Part shown: one piece after another, positions 9,794-17,706 of the stretch
How the letters are laid out: each line of letters starts with the position of its first letter
Numbering within the stretch: the first letter of the stretch is position 1
The notes under the pieces: model-generated
The model's input: only the letters and a program-made list of their open reading frames with translations
Databases searched by the model: none
Told to the model about the DNA's origin: nothing
NCBI GenBank assembly: GCA_028282885.1
Contig: JANQGX010000020.1
Span: 124,001 to 188,000, forward strand
Source: SAR324 cluster bacterium
GTDB taxonomy: Bacteria; SAR324; XYD2-FULL-50-16
Direction: 5' to 3'
Length of the DNA stretch: 64,000 bases
Program-made: the position numbers and the translations under genes

Positions 9794-10347
9794 TAAAGTT
9801 TTTGCTTCCCGGATCTGGCTTAGTCTTGTCAAAGCATTTGCCAGTTGGGAGGCAACTCCCCCGCCTCTCCGTTCTCTCCTTATATTATTAATGGTAAAAT
9901 GAATCAAACTGTAATTTGTTAGGTAAAACTTTGGAAATTTTTAATCAAATTAAATGCAGTATGAAGATCAACAATTAAAGAATCACACGGGGTGGTTTTC
10001 CTAAAGGTAGGGTTCGGTATATTGGGCTAACCGGCCTTATTCGTCGACTCGTTGGTCAGAATGCAGACTCAAAATAATTTGACACAAAATTAAGGATCTG
10101 ATAGCAGTTTGATGTTCGTATGTCACGTTATGAAGCCATATAAAAGGGTTAAGAATACGGGACGGGTCTAAAGATCGTTGAATCAGGATCTGACTGAGAG
10201 TCAAATCGAAGTGGTTTTGATTCAACGCTTTGATAATTTTTGGTCGATAGTTTGACCAATTTTCCAAGAGAGGTTTTTAATTGTGATGGGCTTGCATAGG
10301 TAAAGCCCGGAGAAATTTCTTTAACAAAAAAAGTGAGGGGGGAAGTT
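9794..10347. other. 554-bp intergenic region upstream of livK
   Basis: No convincing gene. It probably holds the livK promoter. One candidate is TTGACC (10252-10257), 18 bp, TTTAAT (10276-10281). Another has a perfect TTGACA at 10079-10084 but only a poor -10. I found no strong hairpin, repeat or RNA gene, and short frames on the reverse strand lack ribosome binding sites. Confidence 0.5.
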
Positions 10348-11460
10348 ATGAAAAAACTTCTGATTCTTTTAGTTTCAATCTTTTTCTTAACCGGATCTGC
10401 CTGGGCCAAGACCATCAAAATTGGTGTTGCTGGTCCTTTTACAGGTCCATTGGCATCATTCGGAGAGCAATTAAAGATTGGTGCAACCATGAAAGCCGCA
10501 GAAGTTAACGCTGCCGGCGGTATCAACGGCAACAAGGTTGAACCGGTTTTTATGGACGAACTGTGTGACCCCAAAGAAGCAGCAACAGTTGGAACAAAAC
10601 TGGCCAATGACAAGAATATCTCCATTGTTATCGGTCACCTTTGCAGCTCTTCAACCCTGGCAGCGCTGCCGATCTACAGATCTGCCAAGCTTCCGGCTAT
10701 CTCACCGACTTCAACCAACGTGAGTATCGGAAAAATGAGTCCCTACTATTTCAGAAATGTTTACAGGGACGACTTCCAGGGATTGTTTCTGGCTCAATAC
10801 ATCAAAAAGGTTAAAAACTTTAAAAAAGTAGCCATCTTCTATGAAGTTAACGACTACTCCATGGGCTTGATGTCCGCTTTTATGAAAGAGGCACTGAAGC
10901 TGAAAATCAACATTCTTGGTACGGAAGCCTATACCAATGAAACAACCGATTTTAAGCCTCAGTTAACCAAATTCAAGATGATGCGCCCTGATGCGATTTT
11001 TGTTCCCGGTTATCATCCCCAAGCTCTTTTGATTGCCAGCCAGGCAGCCAGTCTTGGCATCAAAGCCAAAATGTTCGGCGCAGATGGTCTTGATAACCCG
11101 ACCATGCTGGATAATCCGGATACTGACGGTCTTTTCGTGACAACTCCTTTCCTCGTTGAGTCCGCAGGACCCGCTGCCAAGAGCTTCATTGCCAAGCATA
11201 GAAAGGATCGTGGTGAAGACCCGGGCTGGATGACAGCCAATACCTATGACGCTTTCGGAATGGCTGTTCAGGCCATTAAAGCTGTTGGAGAAAACAGGGT
11301 GAAAATTCGCGACTATCTTGCCGGCATCAACAGCAAAGAAAACGGATATGACGGTGTAACCGGTCTGACCTACTTTGACGGAAATGGTGACTGCCTCAAG
11401 TCCGCATACGTTAAAGAGATCAAGGACGGTAAATGGATCAGTGCCCAGCAGATGCAGTAG
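10348..11460 (+). CDS. livK: branched-chain amino acid-type ABC transporter, substrate-binding protein
   Basis: About 370 residues. A cleavable signal peptide is obvious (MKKLLILLVSIFFLTGSAWA, then KTIKIGV). The mature protein is a type-I periplasmic binding fold of the Leu/Ile/Val-binding family (IGVAGPFTGPLASFGEQLK, then AAEVNAAGGINGNKVEPVF). Family members bind branched or aromatic amino acids, amides or carboxylates, and the true ligand is not readable. The ATG at 10348 is chosen over a GTG at 10333 because GAGGGGGGAAG precedes it and it begins the signal peptide. The gene heads the livKHMGF cluster and is separated from livH by a hairpin-T-run that would favour excess binding protein. 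Confidence 0.92.
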   Translation: MKKLLILLVSIFFLTGSAWAKTIKIGVAGPFTGPLASFGEQLKIGATMKAAEVNAAGGINGNKVEPVFMDELCDPKEAATVGTKLANDKNISIVIGHLCSSSTLAALPIYRSAKLPAISPTSTNVSIGKMSPYYFRNVYRDDFQGLFLAQYIKKVKNFKKVAIFYEVNDYSMGLMSAFMKEALKLKINILGTEAYTNETTDFKPQLTKFKMMRPDAIFVPGYHPQALLIASQAASLGIKAKMFGADGLDNPTMLDNPDTDGLFVTTPFLVESAGPAAKSFIAKHRKDRGEDPGWMTANTYDAFGMAVQAIKAVGENRVKIRDYLAGINSKENGYDGVTGLTYFDGNGDCLKSAYVKEIKDGKWISAQQMQ

Positions 11461-11489
11461 GATCTGTCAGGCTGTTGTAAACTACTTCA

Positions 11490-11519
11490 GGGCAGGCTCT
11501 TTTTGGGCTTGCCCTTTTT
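11490..11519 (+). terminator. intrinsic terminator/attenuator between livK and livH
   Basis: Arms at 11490-11499 and 11505-11514 pair as a 10-bp stem, including two wobble pairs, with a T-loop. Five T residues follow (11515-11519). Partial read-through would set a high LivK-to-permease ratio, as is usual for binding-protein operons. Confidence 0.65.
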
Positions 11520-11546
11520 CATTTTAATTCTTAACAAGAGAATCTC

Positions 11547-12461
11547 GTGGAAAATCTGCTCGAAATGTCATCGTTATTTCTACAGCAGCTTGTGAACGGC
11601 ATAACCCTGGGGGGAGTTTATGCCTTGATTGCTGTGGGATACACGATGGTATACGGGGTGATTCAGTTGATTAACTTTGCCCATGGTGAAATCTATATGT
11701 TTGGAGCCTTTCTGGCATTCGCCATGGTGACGGTCTTTAACGTACCATTTTTTATGGCTGCGATCCTGTCAATAATCATCTGTGCCTGTTTTGGAATCGT
11801 CCTGGATATCATTGCCTATCGCCCCTTAAGGAAAGCCCCGCGTTTGGCGGCTCTAATCACTGCGATCGGGATGTCCCTGTTTCTGCAGAACCTCGCTCTG
11901 ATGATCTGGGGTGGGGAAATTCAGTCTTATCCACGTGAAGCTCTGCCTGCCTTCTTTTACCAGGAAGCTATTGCCTTCGGGGATGTGACCATTACCTGGA
12001 TACAAGTATTTATATTGCTGGTTACTGTGATTTTCATGGCAACGCTACATTTCATTATCCACCGCACTGCGGTCGGGACCGCCATGCGTGCCATTTCGCA
12101 GGATAAAACCACAGCAGCCCTAATGGGAATCAACGTCAACAGAGTCATCTCCTTTACTTTCGCACTCGGTTCAGGTTTGGGAGCGGTTGCCGGAATTCTG
12201 GTCGGTCTCTATTACAATGCCATCTTCCACATGATGGGATTCATCATGGGAGTGAAAGCCTTTGCAGCGGCAGTCCTTGGTGGAATCGGCAGCGTACCGG
12301 GAGCCATGCTTGGCGGAGGTCTCCTGGGAGTAGCTGAAGCGCTTGGAGCCGGTTATCTTTCATCGGCTTATCGGGACGGGATCTCCTATGGCGTTATGAT
12401 TCTGATTATACTTTTTAAACCCTCCGGTCTGATTGGCAGGAGCACTACTGAGAGGGTATGA
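11547..12461 (+). CDS. livH: branched-chain amino acid-type ABC transporter permease
   Basis: 304 residues, about eight hydrophobic segments. Typical LivH sequence is present near the N terminus (QLVNGITLGGVYALIAVGYT, then MVYGVIQLINFAHGEIYMFG). The conserved cytoplasmic coupling segment also occurs (RISQDKTTAALMGINVNRVI preceded by AMRA). LivH and LivM form the heterodimeric membrane channel. A GTG start at 11547 is supported by AAGAGA upstream and the length of homologues; an ATG at 11565 is an alternative. It overlaps livM by 4 bp (ATGA), which implies coupled translation. Confidence 0.92.
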   Translation: MENLLEMSSLFLQQLVNGITLGGVYALIAVGYTMVYGVIQLINFAHGEIYMFGAFLAFAMVTVFNVPFFMAAILSIIICACFGIVLDIIAYRPLRKAPRLAALITAIGMSLFLQNLALMIWGGEIQSYPREALPAFFYQEAIAFGDVTITWIQVFILLVTVIFMATLHFIIHRTAVGTAMRAISQDKTTAALMGINVNRVISFTFALGSGLGAVAGILVGLYYNAIFHMMGFIMGVKAFAAAVLGGIGSVPGAMLGGGLLGVAEALGAGYLSSAYRDGISYGVMILIILFKPSGLIGRSTTERV

Positions 12462-13516
12462 TGAAACAACTACTGGATAAAATTCCCCAGCGTCAGGCGA
12501 CGGCTGGGTTATTGATTTGCGTACTGATTCTGCCCTGGCTTCCCCTGGGCGACTCAACCAACTACATCCTGCGTGTTTTGACCATGGCCATGCTATACAT
12601 GGTGCTGGCCCTGGGCCTGAACATTGTGCCGGGATTCAACGGGTTGCTGGATTTGGGATTCGTGGGGTTTTATGGAATTGGTGCCTATACGGCGGGTCTG
12701 CTCACCGTTCACTTTGGGATCAGCTTCTGGATTATTGTTCCGCTGGCTGCGCTAAACGGTGCTCTCTGGGGGATTCTCCTCGGCGCGCCAACATTGCGGT
12801 TAACCGGCGACTATTTCGCCATTGTTACCTTCGGTTTTTCCGAACTGGTGGTCATGACCATGCGTAACGAATTGTGGCTGACCAGGGGGCCAATGGGTCT
12901 GCCCGGGATTGCACCTCCTTCGATTTTTGGTCATGAAATCACCCTGGACTGGGAATACTTTTACCTGGTTATCTTCCTGTTGATCGTGGTTGTATTCATT
13001 GTCAGCCGGTTGCAGGATTCCAAGATCGGCAGGGCCTGGTTCGGGATTCGCGAGAATGAGATCGCCGCCCAGTGCTGCGGTATTAATCTCATCCAATACA
13101 AGGTTACCGCTTTTGCCATCAGCGCTTCCATCGGCGCGGCCGGAGGTGCTTTCTTCGCCAACTGGTTTAAGTTTATCCACCCTGACATGTTCAAATTCTG
13201 GGAATCGGTTCTGATTCTCTGTCTGATTGTACTCGGAGGTCTGGGAAGTATTGTCGGAACGATGTTGGGTGCCCTGGTGATGATTCCTCTCTTTGAAATT
13301 CTGCGGACGGTTCTTCCACAGGAGCTCTTTAATGCTCGATACCTGATTTATGGTGCAACCCTCGTGATCATGATGCGTTTGAGACCGGATGGGCTGCTTC
13401 CGTTTATCCAGGATCGCGAGAAGAAAGCCAAACAGGCCGCAGAACGTCTTTCAGATTATCTGGCCGGAACCAGAAAACCGGAACAGGCCATCCCTGTTTC
13501 ATCGACCAAGGAGTAA
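12458..13516 (+). CDS. livM: branched-chain amino acid-type ABC transporter permease
   Basis: 352 residues with eight to ten hydrophobic segments. Typical LivM motifs are present: LALGLNIVPGFNGLLDLGFV followed by GFYGIGAYT, TGDYFAIVTFGF, and GIRENEIAAQCCGIN, the coupling loop that contacts the ATPases. The C terminus is a charged, probably cytoplasmic tail of about 30 residues (DREKKAKQAAERLSDY). The start codon overlaps the livH stop. The gene ends 7 bp before livG. Confidence 0.92.
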   Translation: MMKQLLDKIPQRQATAGLLICVLILPWLPLGDSTNYILRVLTMAMLYMVLALGLNIVPGFNGLLDLGFVGFYGIGAYTAGLLTVHFGISFWIIVPLAALNGALWGILLGAPTLRLTGDYFAIVTFGFSELVVMTMRNELWLTRGPMGLPGIAPPSIFGHEITLDWEYFYLVIFLLIVVVFIVSRLQDSKIGRAWFGIRENEIAAQCCGINLIQYKVTAFAISASIGAAGGAFFANWFKFIHPDMFKFWESVLILCLIVLGGLGSIVGTMLGALVMIPLFEILRTVLPQELFNARYLIYGATLVIMMRLRPDGLLPFIQDREKKAKQAAERLSDYLAGTRKPEQAIPVSSTKE

Positions 13517-13523
13517 AGTCACC

Positions 13524-14711
13524 ATGGACCCGATATTAAAGGTAAATAATGTCACCAAACTGTTCGGGGGACTTTCTGCCTTGAGTAAGATAAACATGGA
13601 GGCGGAAGAGAACCAGATTGTGGGCATCATTGGTCCCAACGGAGCAGGTAAGACAACCCTGTTCAACTGTCTGACCGGACTCTATCATCCCACCAGCGGA
13701 CAGATTTACTTCAAGGAAAAATCAATTGCCCCCCAGCTATCCGAAGATAAGGGCAAATTGATTAGAAATTGTGCCACGATATTCCAGATTTTGAGCTTTT
13801 TCTGGGCTTTTCTCTTTTGGATGAATTATCAGGCCGAGACCTATTTCAAGGTAGAGCTGGTTGTATTCACCCTTTTTCTTCTGATCGGTCGACTCTACAT
13901 TGGGAGGGGATTGAAGAATTTTCAAATCTGGGCCTGGGGAGTGACATTCGTCTTTCTGGGTACAGACTTGTCACTGGCTGTTTCCTATCTCGTCAAAACG
14001 GCCTCACTGGGTTACATTCTTGAGTCCAGGATACCCCTGGCAATTATCGCACTACCCTGGGGCATAGTGGCGATAGTGTTCAGTCTTTATATGGCCTGGC
14101 AATTGTTCTCCAGGAAGGTACGCGAGTTATACGGGTTCAAAGTAGGGGCGGATGCCATTTGCAAATTCGGGATTGCCCGCACTTACCAGAATATCCGGCT
14201 TTTTCACAGTCTCAGCGTGTTGGACAATGTCAAAATCGGTTCCCATATCAGATTGAAATCGGGACTGTTGGGAACGATTCTCAGAAGTCCTTCGTTTAAG
14301 AAGGAGGAAGATCAGATCGAAAAAGACGCCATCGAGTTGTTGAGGTTTGTGGGTTTGGAACATCGGATTTTTGATCTGGCCGGAGCACTTGCCTATGGCG
14401 AGCAGCGAAGACTGGAAATCGCCCGGGCCATGGCTTCCCACCCCAAATTAATCTTACTGGACGAACCCGCAGCCGGGATGAATCCGCAAGAGTCCACCGC
14501 ATTGATCGACCTGGTGGGTAAGATCAGGGATATGGGAACTACAATTGCGATCATCGAGCATGATATGAAGGTCATGATGAAACTGGCGGACATTATCTAT
14601 GTTTTGGATCACGGTGAGCTGATAGCGCACGGAACGCCAAACGAGATACAAAACAACCCGCAGGTTATTCAGGCATATCTTGGAGGGAGTATGGCTTATG
14701 CTGAAACTTGA
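13524..14711 (+). CDS. livG: Liv-type ABC transporter ATP-binding protein with internal membrane insertion
   Basis: 395 residues against about 255 for ordinary LivG. All ATPase motifs are present: Walker A GPNGAGKTT (37-45), Q-loop YQNIRLF (Gln222), signature AYGEQRR, Walker B LILLDEPAAGMN and the H-loop histidine in IIEHDM. Between the strand after Walker A (IYFKEKSI, to about 68) and the helix before the Q-loop (AICKFGIARTYQ, from about 211) sits an extra block of about 138 residues (13728-14144). It holds four hydrophobic helices near 86-101, 110-126, 134-157 and 171-195. An even number of helices would keep both ATPase halves in the cytoplasm. The reading frame is intact. The ATG at 13524 follows AAGGAG. 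It ends 14 bp inside livF. Confidence 0.9.
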   Translation: MDPILKVNNVTKLFGGLSALSKINMEAEENQIVGIIGPNGAGKTTLFNCLTGLYHPTSGQIYFKEKSIAPQLSEDKGKLIRNCATIFQILSFFWAFLFWMNYQAETYFKVELVVFTLFLLIGRLYIGRGLKNFQIWAWGVTFVFLGTDLSLAVSYLVKTASLGYILESRIPLAIIALPWGIVAIVFSLYMAWQLFSRKVRELYGFKVGADAICKFGIARTYQNIRLFHSLSVLDNVKIGSHIRLKSGLLGTILRSPSFKKEEDQIEKDAIELLRFVGLEHRIFDLAGALAYGEQRRLEIARAMASHPKLILLDEPAAGMNPQESTALIDLVGKIRDMGTTIAIIEHDMKVMMKLADIIYVLDHGELIAHGTPNEIQNNPQVIQAYLGGSMAYAET

Positions 14712-15402
14712 TAATGTAAACAGCCATTACGGGCAGATTCACGCCCTGAAAGGAATTTCCCTGGAAGTGGAACAGGGCAGCATTTGCTGTCTCATTGGTG
14801 CCAATGGGGCTGGTAAATCGACCACTCTAATGGCGATTAGTGGCATCCAGCCTGTATCATCAGGGGATGTCACTTTTGAGGGAGAGTCCATTAAAAAAAT
14901 GACCCCTGATAAAATTGTTCGTAAAGGGATCATTCAGGTTCCGGAAGGGCGTCGTATCTTTCCCTACCTGACGGTCGAAGAAAACCTGATGATCGGCGGT
15001 TATGCTAACCCCGATAAAGCCAAAGTGGCTGAGATTGCGGATAAATATTATGAGATTTTTCCGATTCTCAAAGAGCGTTGTAATCAGCTTGGAGGAACTC
15101 TCTCCGGCGGGGAACAGCAGATGTTGGCAATTGCCCGGGCTTTGATGGGCTCACCGCGTTTGCTGCTGCTGGATGAGCCTTCGCTGGGACTGGCTCCCCT
15201 GATTGTGGAAAACATCATGAAGATTATCAAACAGATCAGGGAGGAGGAAGGAATCACCATTATGCTGGTGGAACAGAATGCCCAGGCTGCCCTGGAGCTG
15301 TCTGACTTCGGTTATGTTGTAGAGACAGGAGAAGTGGTTTTGGAGGATAAAGCCGATAAACTCCTGAACGATCCGAAAGTCAAGGAAGCCTACCTGGGCT
15401 AA
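14698..15402 (+). CDS. livF: Liv-type ABC transporter ATP-binding protein
   Basis: About 234 residues, the standard LivF length. Motifs: Walker A GANGAGKST, Q-loop/GIIQVPEGRRIFPYLTVEEN, signature LSGGEQQMLAIARAL, Walker B LLLLDEPSLGL and H-loop MLVEQNA. It pairs with LivG to drive the LivHM channel. The ATG at 14698 has GGAGGGAG 8 nt upstream and overlaps the end of livG by 14 bp; a TTG at 14680 in the same frame is less likely. Unlike LivG it has no insertion, which makes the livG feature stand out. Confidence 0.93.
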   Translation: MLKLDNVNSHYGQIHALKGISLEVEQGSICCLIGANGAGKSTTLMAISGIQPVSSGDVTFEGESIKKMTPDKIVRKGIIQVPEGRRIFPYLTVEENLMIGGYANPDKAKVAEIADKYYEIFPILKERCNQLGGTLSGGEQQMLAIARALMGSPRLLLLDEPSLGLAPLIVENIMKIIKQIREEEGITIMLVEQNAQAALELSDFGYVVETGEVVLEDKADKLLNDPKVKEAYLG

Positions 15403-15411
15403 TCATCCGGA

Positions 15412-15433
15412 TGACGGGATTCCTCTCCCGTCA
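15412..15433. terminator. hairpin after livF
   Basis: TGACGGGA (15412-15419) and TCCCGTCA (15426-15433) pair perfectly around a 6-nt loop just after the livF stop. There is no immediate T-run, so it may be a weak terminator or an mRNA 3' end stabiliser before the acyltransferase gene. Confidence 0.35.
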
Positions 15434-15468
15434 CCCCGTATTTCCTTTTTAAAAGGATAAATCCGGAC

Positions 15469-16887
15469 ATGTCGATAACCATTCCAATCTGGGTTTTCAT
15501 TGTATTACTGTTATTGACTGCCTGGTCGGTGCTAAGCCGGATGCTCATTCCCAGTGTTCGGTGGTTCTTCAGAAGAAGAATCAACAAGGTGATCAATGAA
15601 ATATCAACCCATCTCGATCTCGGAATCAGACCCTTCCAGCTCACAAAACGCCAGGTATTGGTTGATCGTCTGGCATTTGATCCAAAGGTAATGGAGGCCA
15701 TTCAGGAGATTTCCATGGAGAAAGGGGTTCCCCTGGAGGTCCTTCAGGGCGAGGTCACCTCTTATGCCAGGGAGATAGTCCCTTCATTTAACGCCTATCT
15801 GTATTTTCGGCTGGGTTATTGGATCGCCAAAAAGATTGCCCGGTTGATGTACAAGGTACGGGTCGATCGTGTCGACAATGAGAAACTTGCCACCATCGAC
15901 AGGGATTCGACTGTGGTTTTTGTGATGAACCACCGCAGCAATATGGATTATGTTCTGGTCGCGTTTCTGGCAATGGAGCGGACCACCTTATCATATGCGG
16001 TGGGAGAATGGGCCAGAATCTGGCCTCTACATTCATTGATCAGGGCCATGGGAGCATTTTTTGTAAGGCGGAACTCGGGGAATCCCCTGTATCGACTTGT
16101 CCTCGAACGATACATCAATATGGCCACCCGGGAAGGGGTTTGTCAGGCTGTCTTTTTGGAAGGAGGATTGTCGAAAGACGGGTTGTTGAGAAAACCGAAA
16201 TATGGTCTTATCGATTATATGCTGAGATCCTTTGATACGGCACATGATCGCAATGTAGTCTTTATTCCCGTTGGTATTAACTACGACAGAATAATAGAGG
16301 ACCGTAGCCTGCTCAGGGGATTGAATCCGGAAGCAAAAAAAAGAAGCCTCTATTTTGTGACAAAGACGACCCTGGGATTTATCATTCGCAATTTTTACCA
16401 GATGGCCAAGGGAAGCTGGAAAAGGTTTGGCTATGCCTGCGTTAATTTCGGGGATCCTATCTCCGCTCGGGAGTTCTCCTCCAGCAATGGTATCAATTTT
16501 CCGGACCTTCCTAAAGCGGAGCGGTTTCAAAAGATCGAGCAACTCTGCGATGTTTTGATGGACTCTATCAAAGAAGTCATTCCGGTATTGCCTGTGCCCT
16601 TGCTGGCCGCAGTGATGGTGGATTTTCCGGGACATCGGATGACGCTTTTCGAGTTGAAGTCCGGTATCGACCGCCTGATAGATGAACTTCGCTTTAACGG
16701 GGCACCGATCTATTTCCCCAAACACAACTTTGAAAAGTACACCGAAGCTGCACTGGAGATGTTGACCATCAGGCACATGATTCTCAAAACGGAAAACCTG
16801 TACCACACAAATCCGCGGATGATCGATATCCTCACCTATTACGCAAACTCCATCTCTCACTGGCGTAATAAAAAATCAGGAGATTGA
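15469..16887 (+). CDS. PlsB-like 1-acylglycerol/glycerol-3-phosphate acyltransferase family protein
   Basis: 472 residues. An N-terminal membrane helix (about 5-25) is followed by a helical region and then the acyltransferase domain. Its four conserved blocks are readable: NHRSNMD (His155 to Asp160, the catalytic HX4D), GAFFVRR (from 195), FLEGGLSKDG (from 229) and FIPVGINYDRI. These resemble the glycerol-3-phosphate acyltransferase PlsB/DHAPAT group rather than PlsC. The protein is much shorter than PlsB of enterobacteria (about 800 residues). It likely acts at the inner membrane in phospholipid or ether-lipid precursor synthesis. It is separated from livF by 66 bp and a hairpin, and may form its own unit. 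Confidence 0.8.
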   Translation: MSITIPIWVFIVLLLLTAWSVLSRMLIPSVRWFFRRRINKVINEISTHLDLGIRPFQLTKRQVLVDRLAFDPKVMEAIQEISMEKGVPLEVLQGEVTSYAREIVPSFNAYLYFRLGYWIAKKIARLMYKVRVDRVDNEKLATIDRDSTVVFVMNHRSNMDYVLVAFLAMERTTLSYAVGEWARIWPLHSLIRAMGAFFVRRNSGNPLYRLVLERYINMATREGVCQAVFLEGGLSKDGLLRKPKYGLIDYMLRSFDTAHDRNVVFIPVGINYDRIIEDRSLLRGLNPEAKKRSLYFVTKTTLGFIIRNFYQMAKGSWKRFGYACVNFGDPISAREFSSSNGINFPDLPKAERFQKIEQLCDVLMDSIKEVIPVLPVPLLAAVMVDFPGHRMTLFELKSGIDRLIDELRFNGAPIYFPKHNFEKYTEAALEMLTIRHMILKTENLYHTNPRMIDILTYYANSISHWRNKKSGD

Positions 16888-17195
16888 ATCCGGATTCCAT
16901 CCATTGTTAAACGTAAACTCAATTAATAGACGTTTGAAACCTCAACCCTGCCGAAGTCTATTTGCACATGGTGGGCGATTAGCACGGAGGCGATCCAGAC
17001 AATCAGGCAGATACAAAGAAACAGGTAGATCTTTGAGTTGTTCTTATTTCTAAACAGAATCTCGGTATCCGCTGTGGTCTCCTTTTACAATTCGGTCTGG
17101 ATTTTTCTTTCCACTCGAAATGTTCTTCTCTCCACAGGGATGAAGCGTCAAGTGTGAATGGCTGACCCTTCTGCAATGATCTGCTGGAAACCTGC
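16888..17195. other. 308-bp region between acyltransferase and FKBP genes
   Basis: The only notable content is a reverse-strand open frame for a short membrane peptide (16923-17084), listed separately. No terminator with a clear stem and T-run was seen for either converging gene. Confidence 0.5.
16923..17084 (-). pseudogene. possible small single-pass membrane protein without a usual start codon
   Basis: The reverse strand has an open frame of about 53 codons. It reads basic/polar first (TEILFRNKNNSKIY), then a clean hydrophobic helix (LFLCICLIVWIASVLIA), then a short polar tail (HHVQIDFGRVEVSNVY). This is the pattern of a real small membrane protein. A strong AAAGGAG lies at its beginning, yet no ATG, GTG or TTG follows at a suitable distance; only CTG or ATT codons do. 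It may be a decayed gene or use a rare start. It lies downstream of the FKBP gene in the same direction. Confidence 0.25.
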
Positions 17196-17585
17196 TTATC
17201 CGAACAATCCGGAACGTGGCTTGATGAGTTCGACCTTGAATACCAGGGTTGAGTTGGGAGGAATGACATTGGGCACTCCTTTGGACCCGTATCCTAATTC
17301 CGGCGGTATAAACAGTTCCCAGACACTCCCCTTGTTCATCAGCAGCAAGGCCTCACTCCAACCTTTGATGACCCCGGTAACCTTGAACTTGATCGGCTTT
17401 CCACGTTTGTAACTACTGTCAAAAACGGTTCCGTTGATCAGCCTGCCTTCATAATGAACGGTGACTGTGTCTTTTGCCCTGGGGAATTTTCCCTTTCCTT
17501 TTTTGATGACCCGATATTGCAACCCCGATGCGGTTGTTATCACGTCGGGTTTGGTGGCATTTTCTGTAAGAAACTGGCTGGACAT
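17196..17585 (-). CDS. FKBP-type peptidyl-prolyl cis-trans isomerase
   Basis: 129 residues, a single FKBP domain with no signal peptide, so probably cytoplasmic. Family motifs are present: SGLQYRVIKKGKG, VTVHYEGRLINGTVFDSS, VIKGWSEAL, ELFIPPELGYGSKG and the final IPPNSTLVFKVELI strand. It accelerates folding steps limited by proline isomerisation. The residue after VIKGW is Ser-Glu-Ala, within normal variation. It ends about 110 bp upstream of the small membrane frame and is divergent from nothing close; the moeA-type genes lie beyond on the same strand. Confidence 0.92.
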   Translation of the reverse strand: MSSQFLTENATKPDVITTASGLQYRVIKKGKGKFPRAKDTVTVHYEGRLINGTVFDSSYKRGKPIKFKVTGVIKGWSEALLLMNKGSVWELFIPPELGYGSKGVPNVIPPNSTLVFKVELIKPRSGLFG

Positions 17586-17706
17586 ATTTACTGGTTCCCG
17601 GGAGAAAGGTGAGAAATTGTTGCGGACCGTTAAGGCTGGTCCCGGTGATTAACTGACTGAGACCATAACACAATTAATTTTGTGCAGCAAGGAAGGAATA
17701 GCAGTT

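Noticed and set aside
13389-13523. 45-codon N-terminal extension of LivG
   Set aside because: It overlaps the end of livM and reads as non-family sequence; the ATG at 13524 behind AAGGAG begins the normal LivG sequence.
16033-16860. 275-codon reverse-strand frame
   Set aside because: Antisense to the acyltransferase gene, whose four catalytic blocks are clear; composition is that of a shadow frame.
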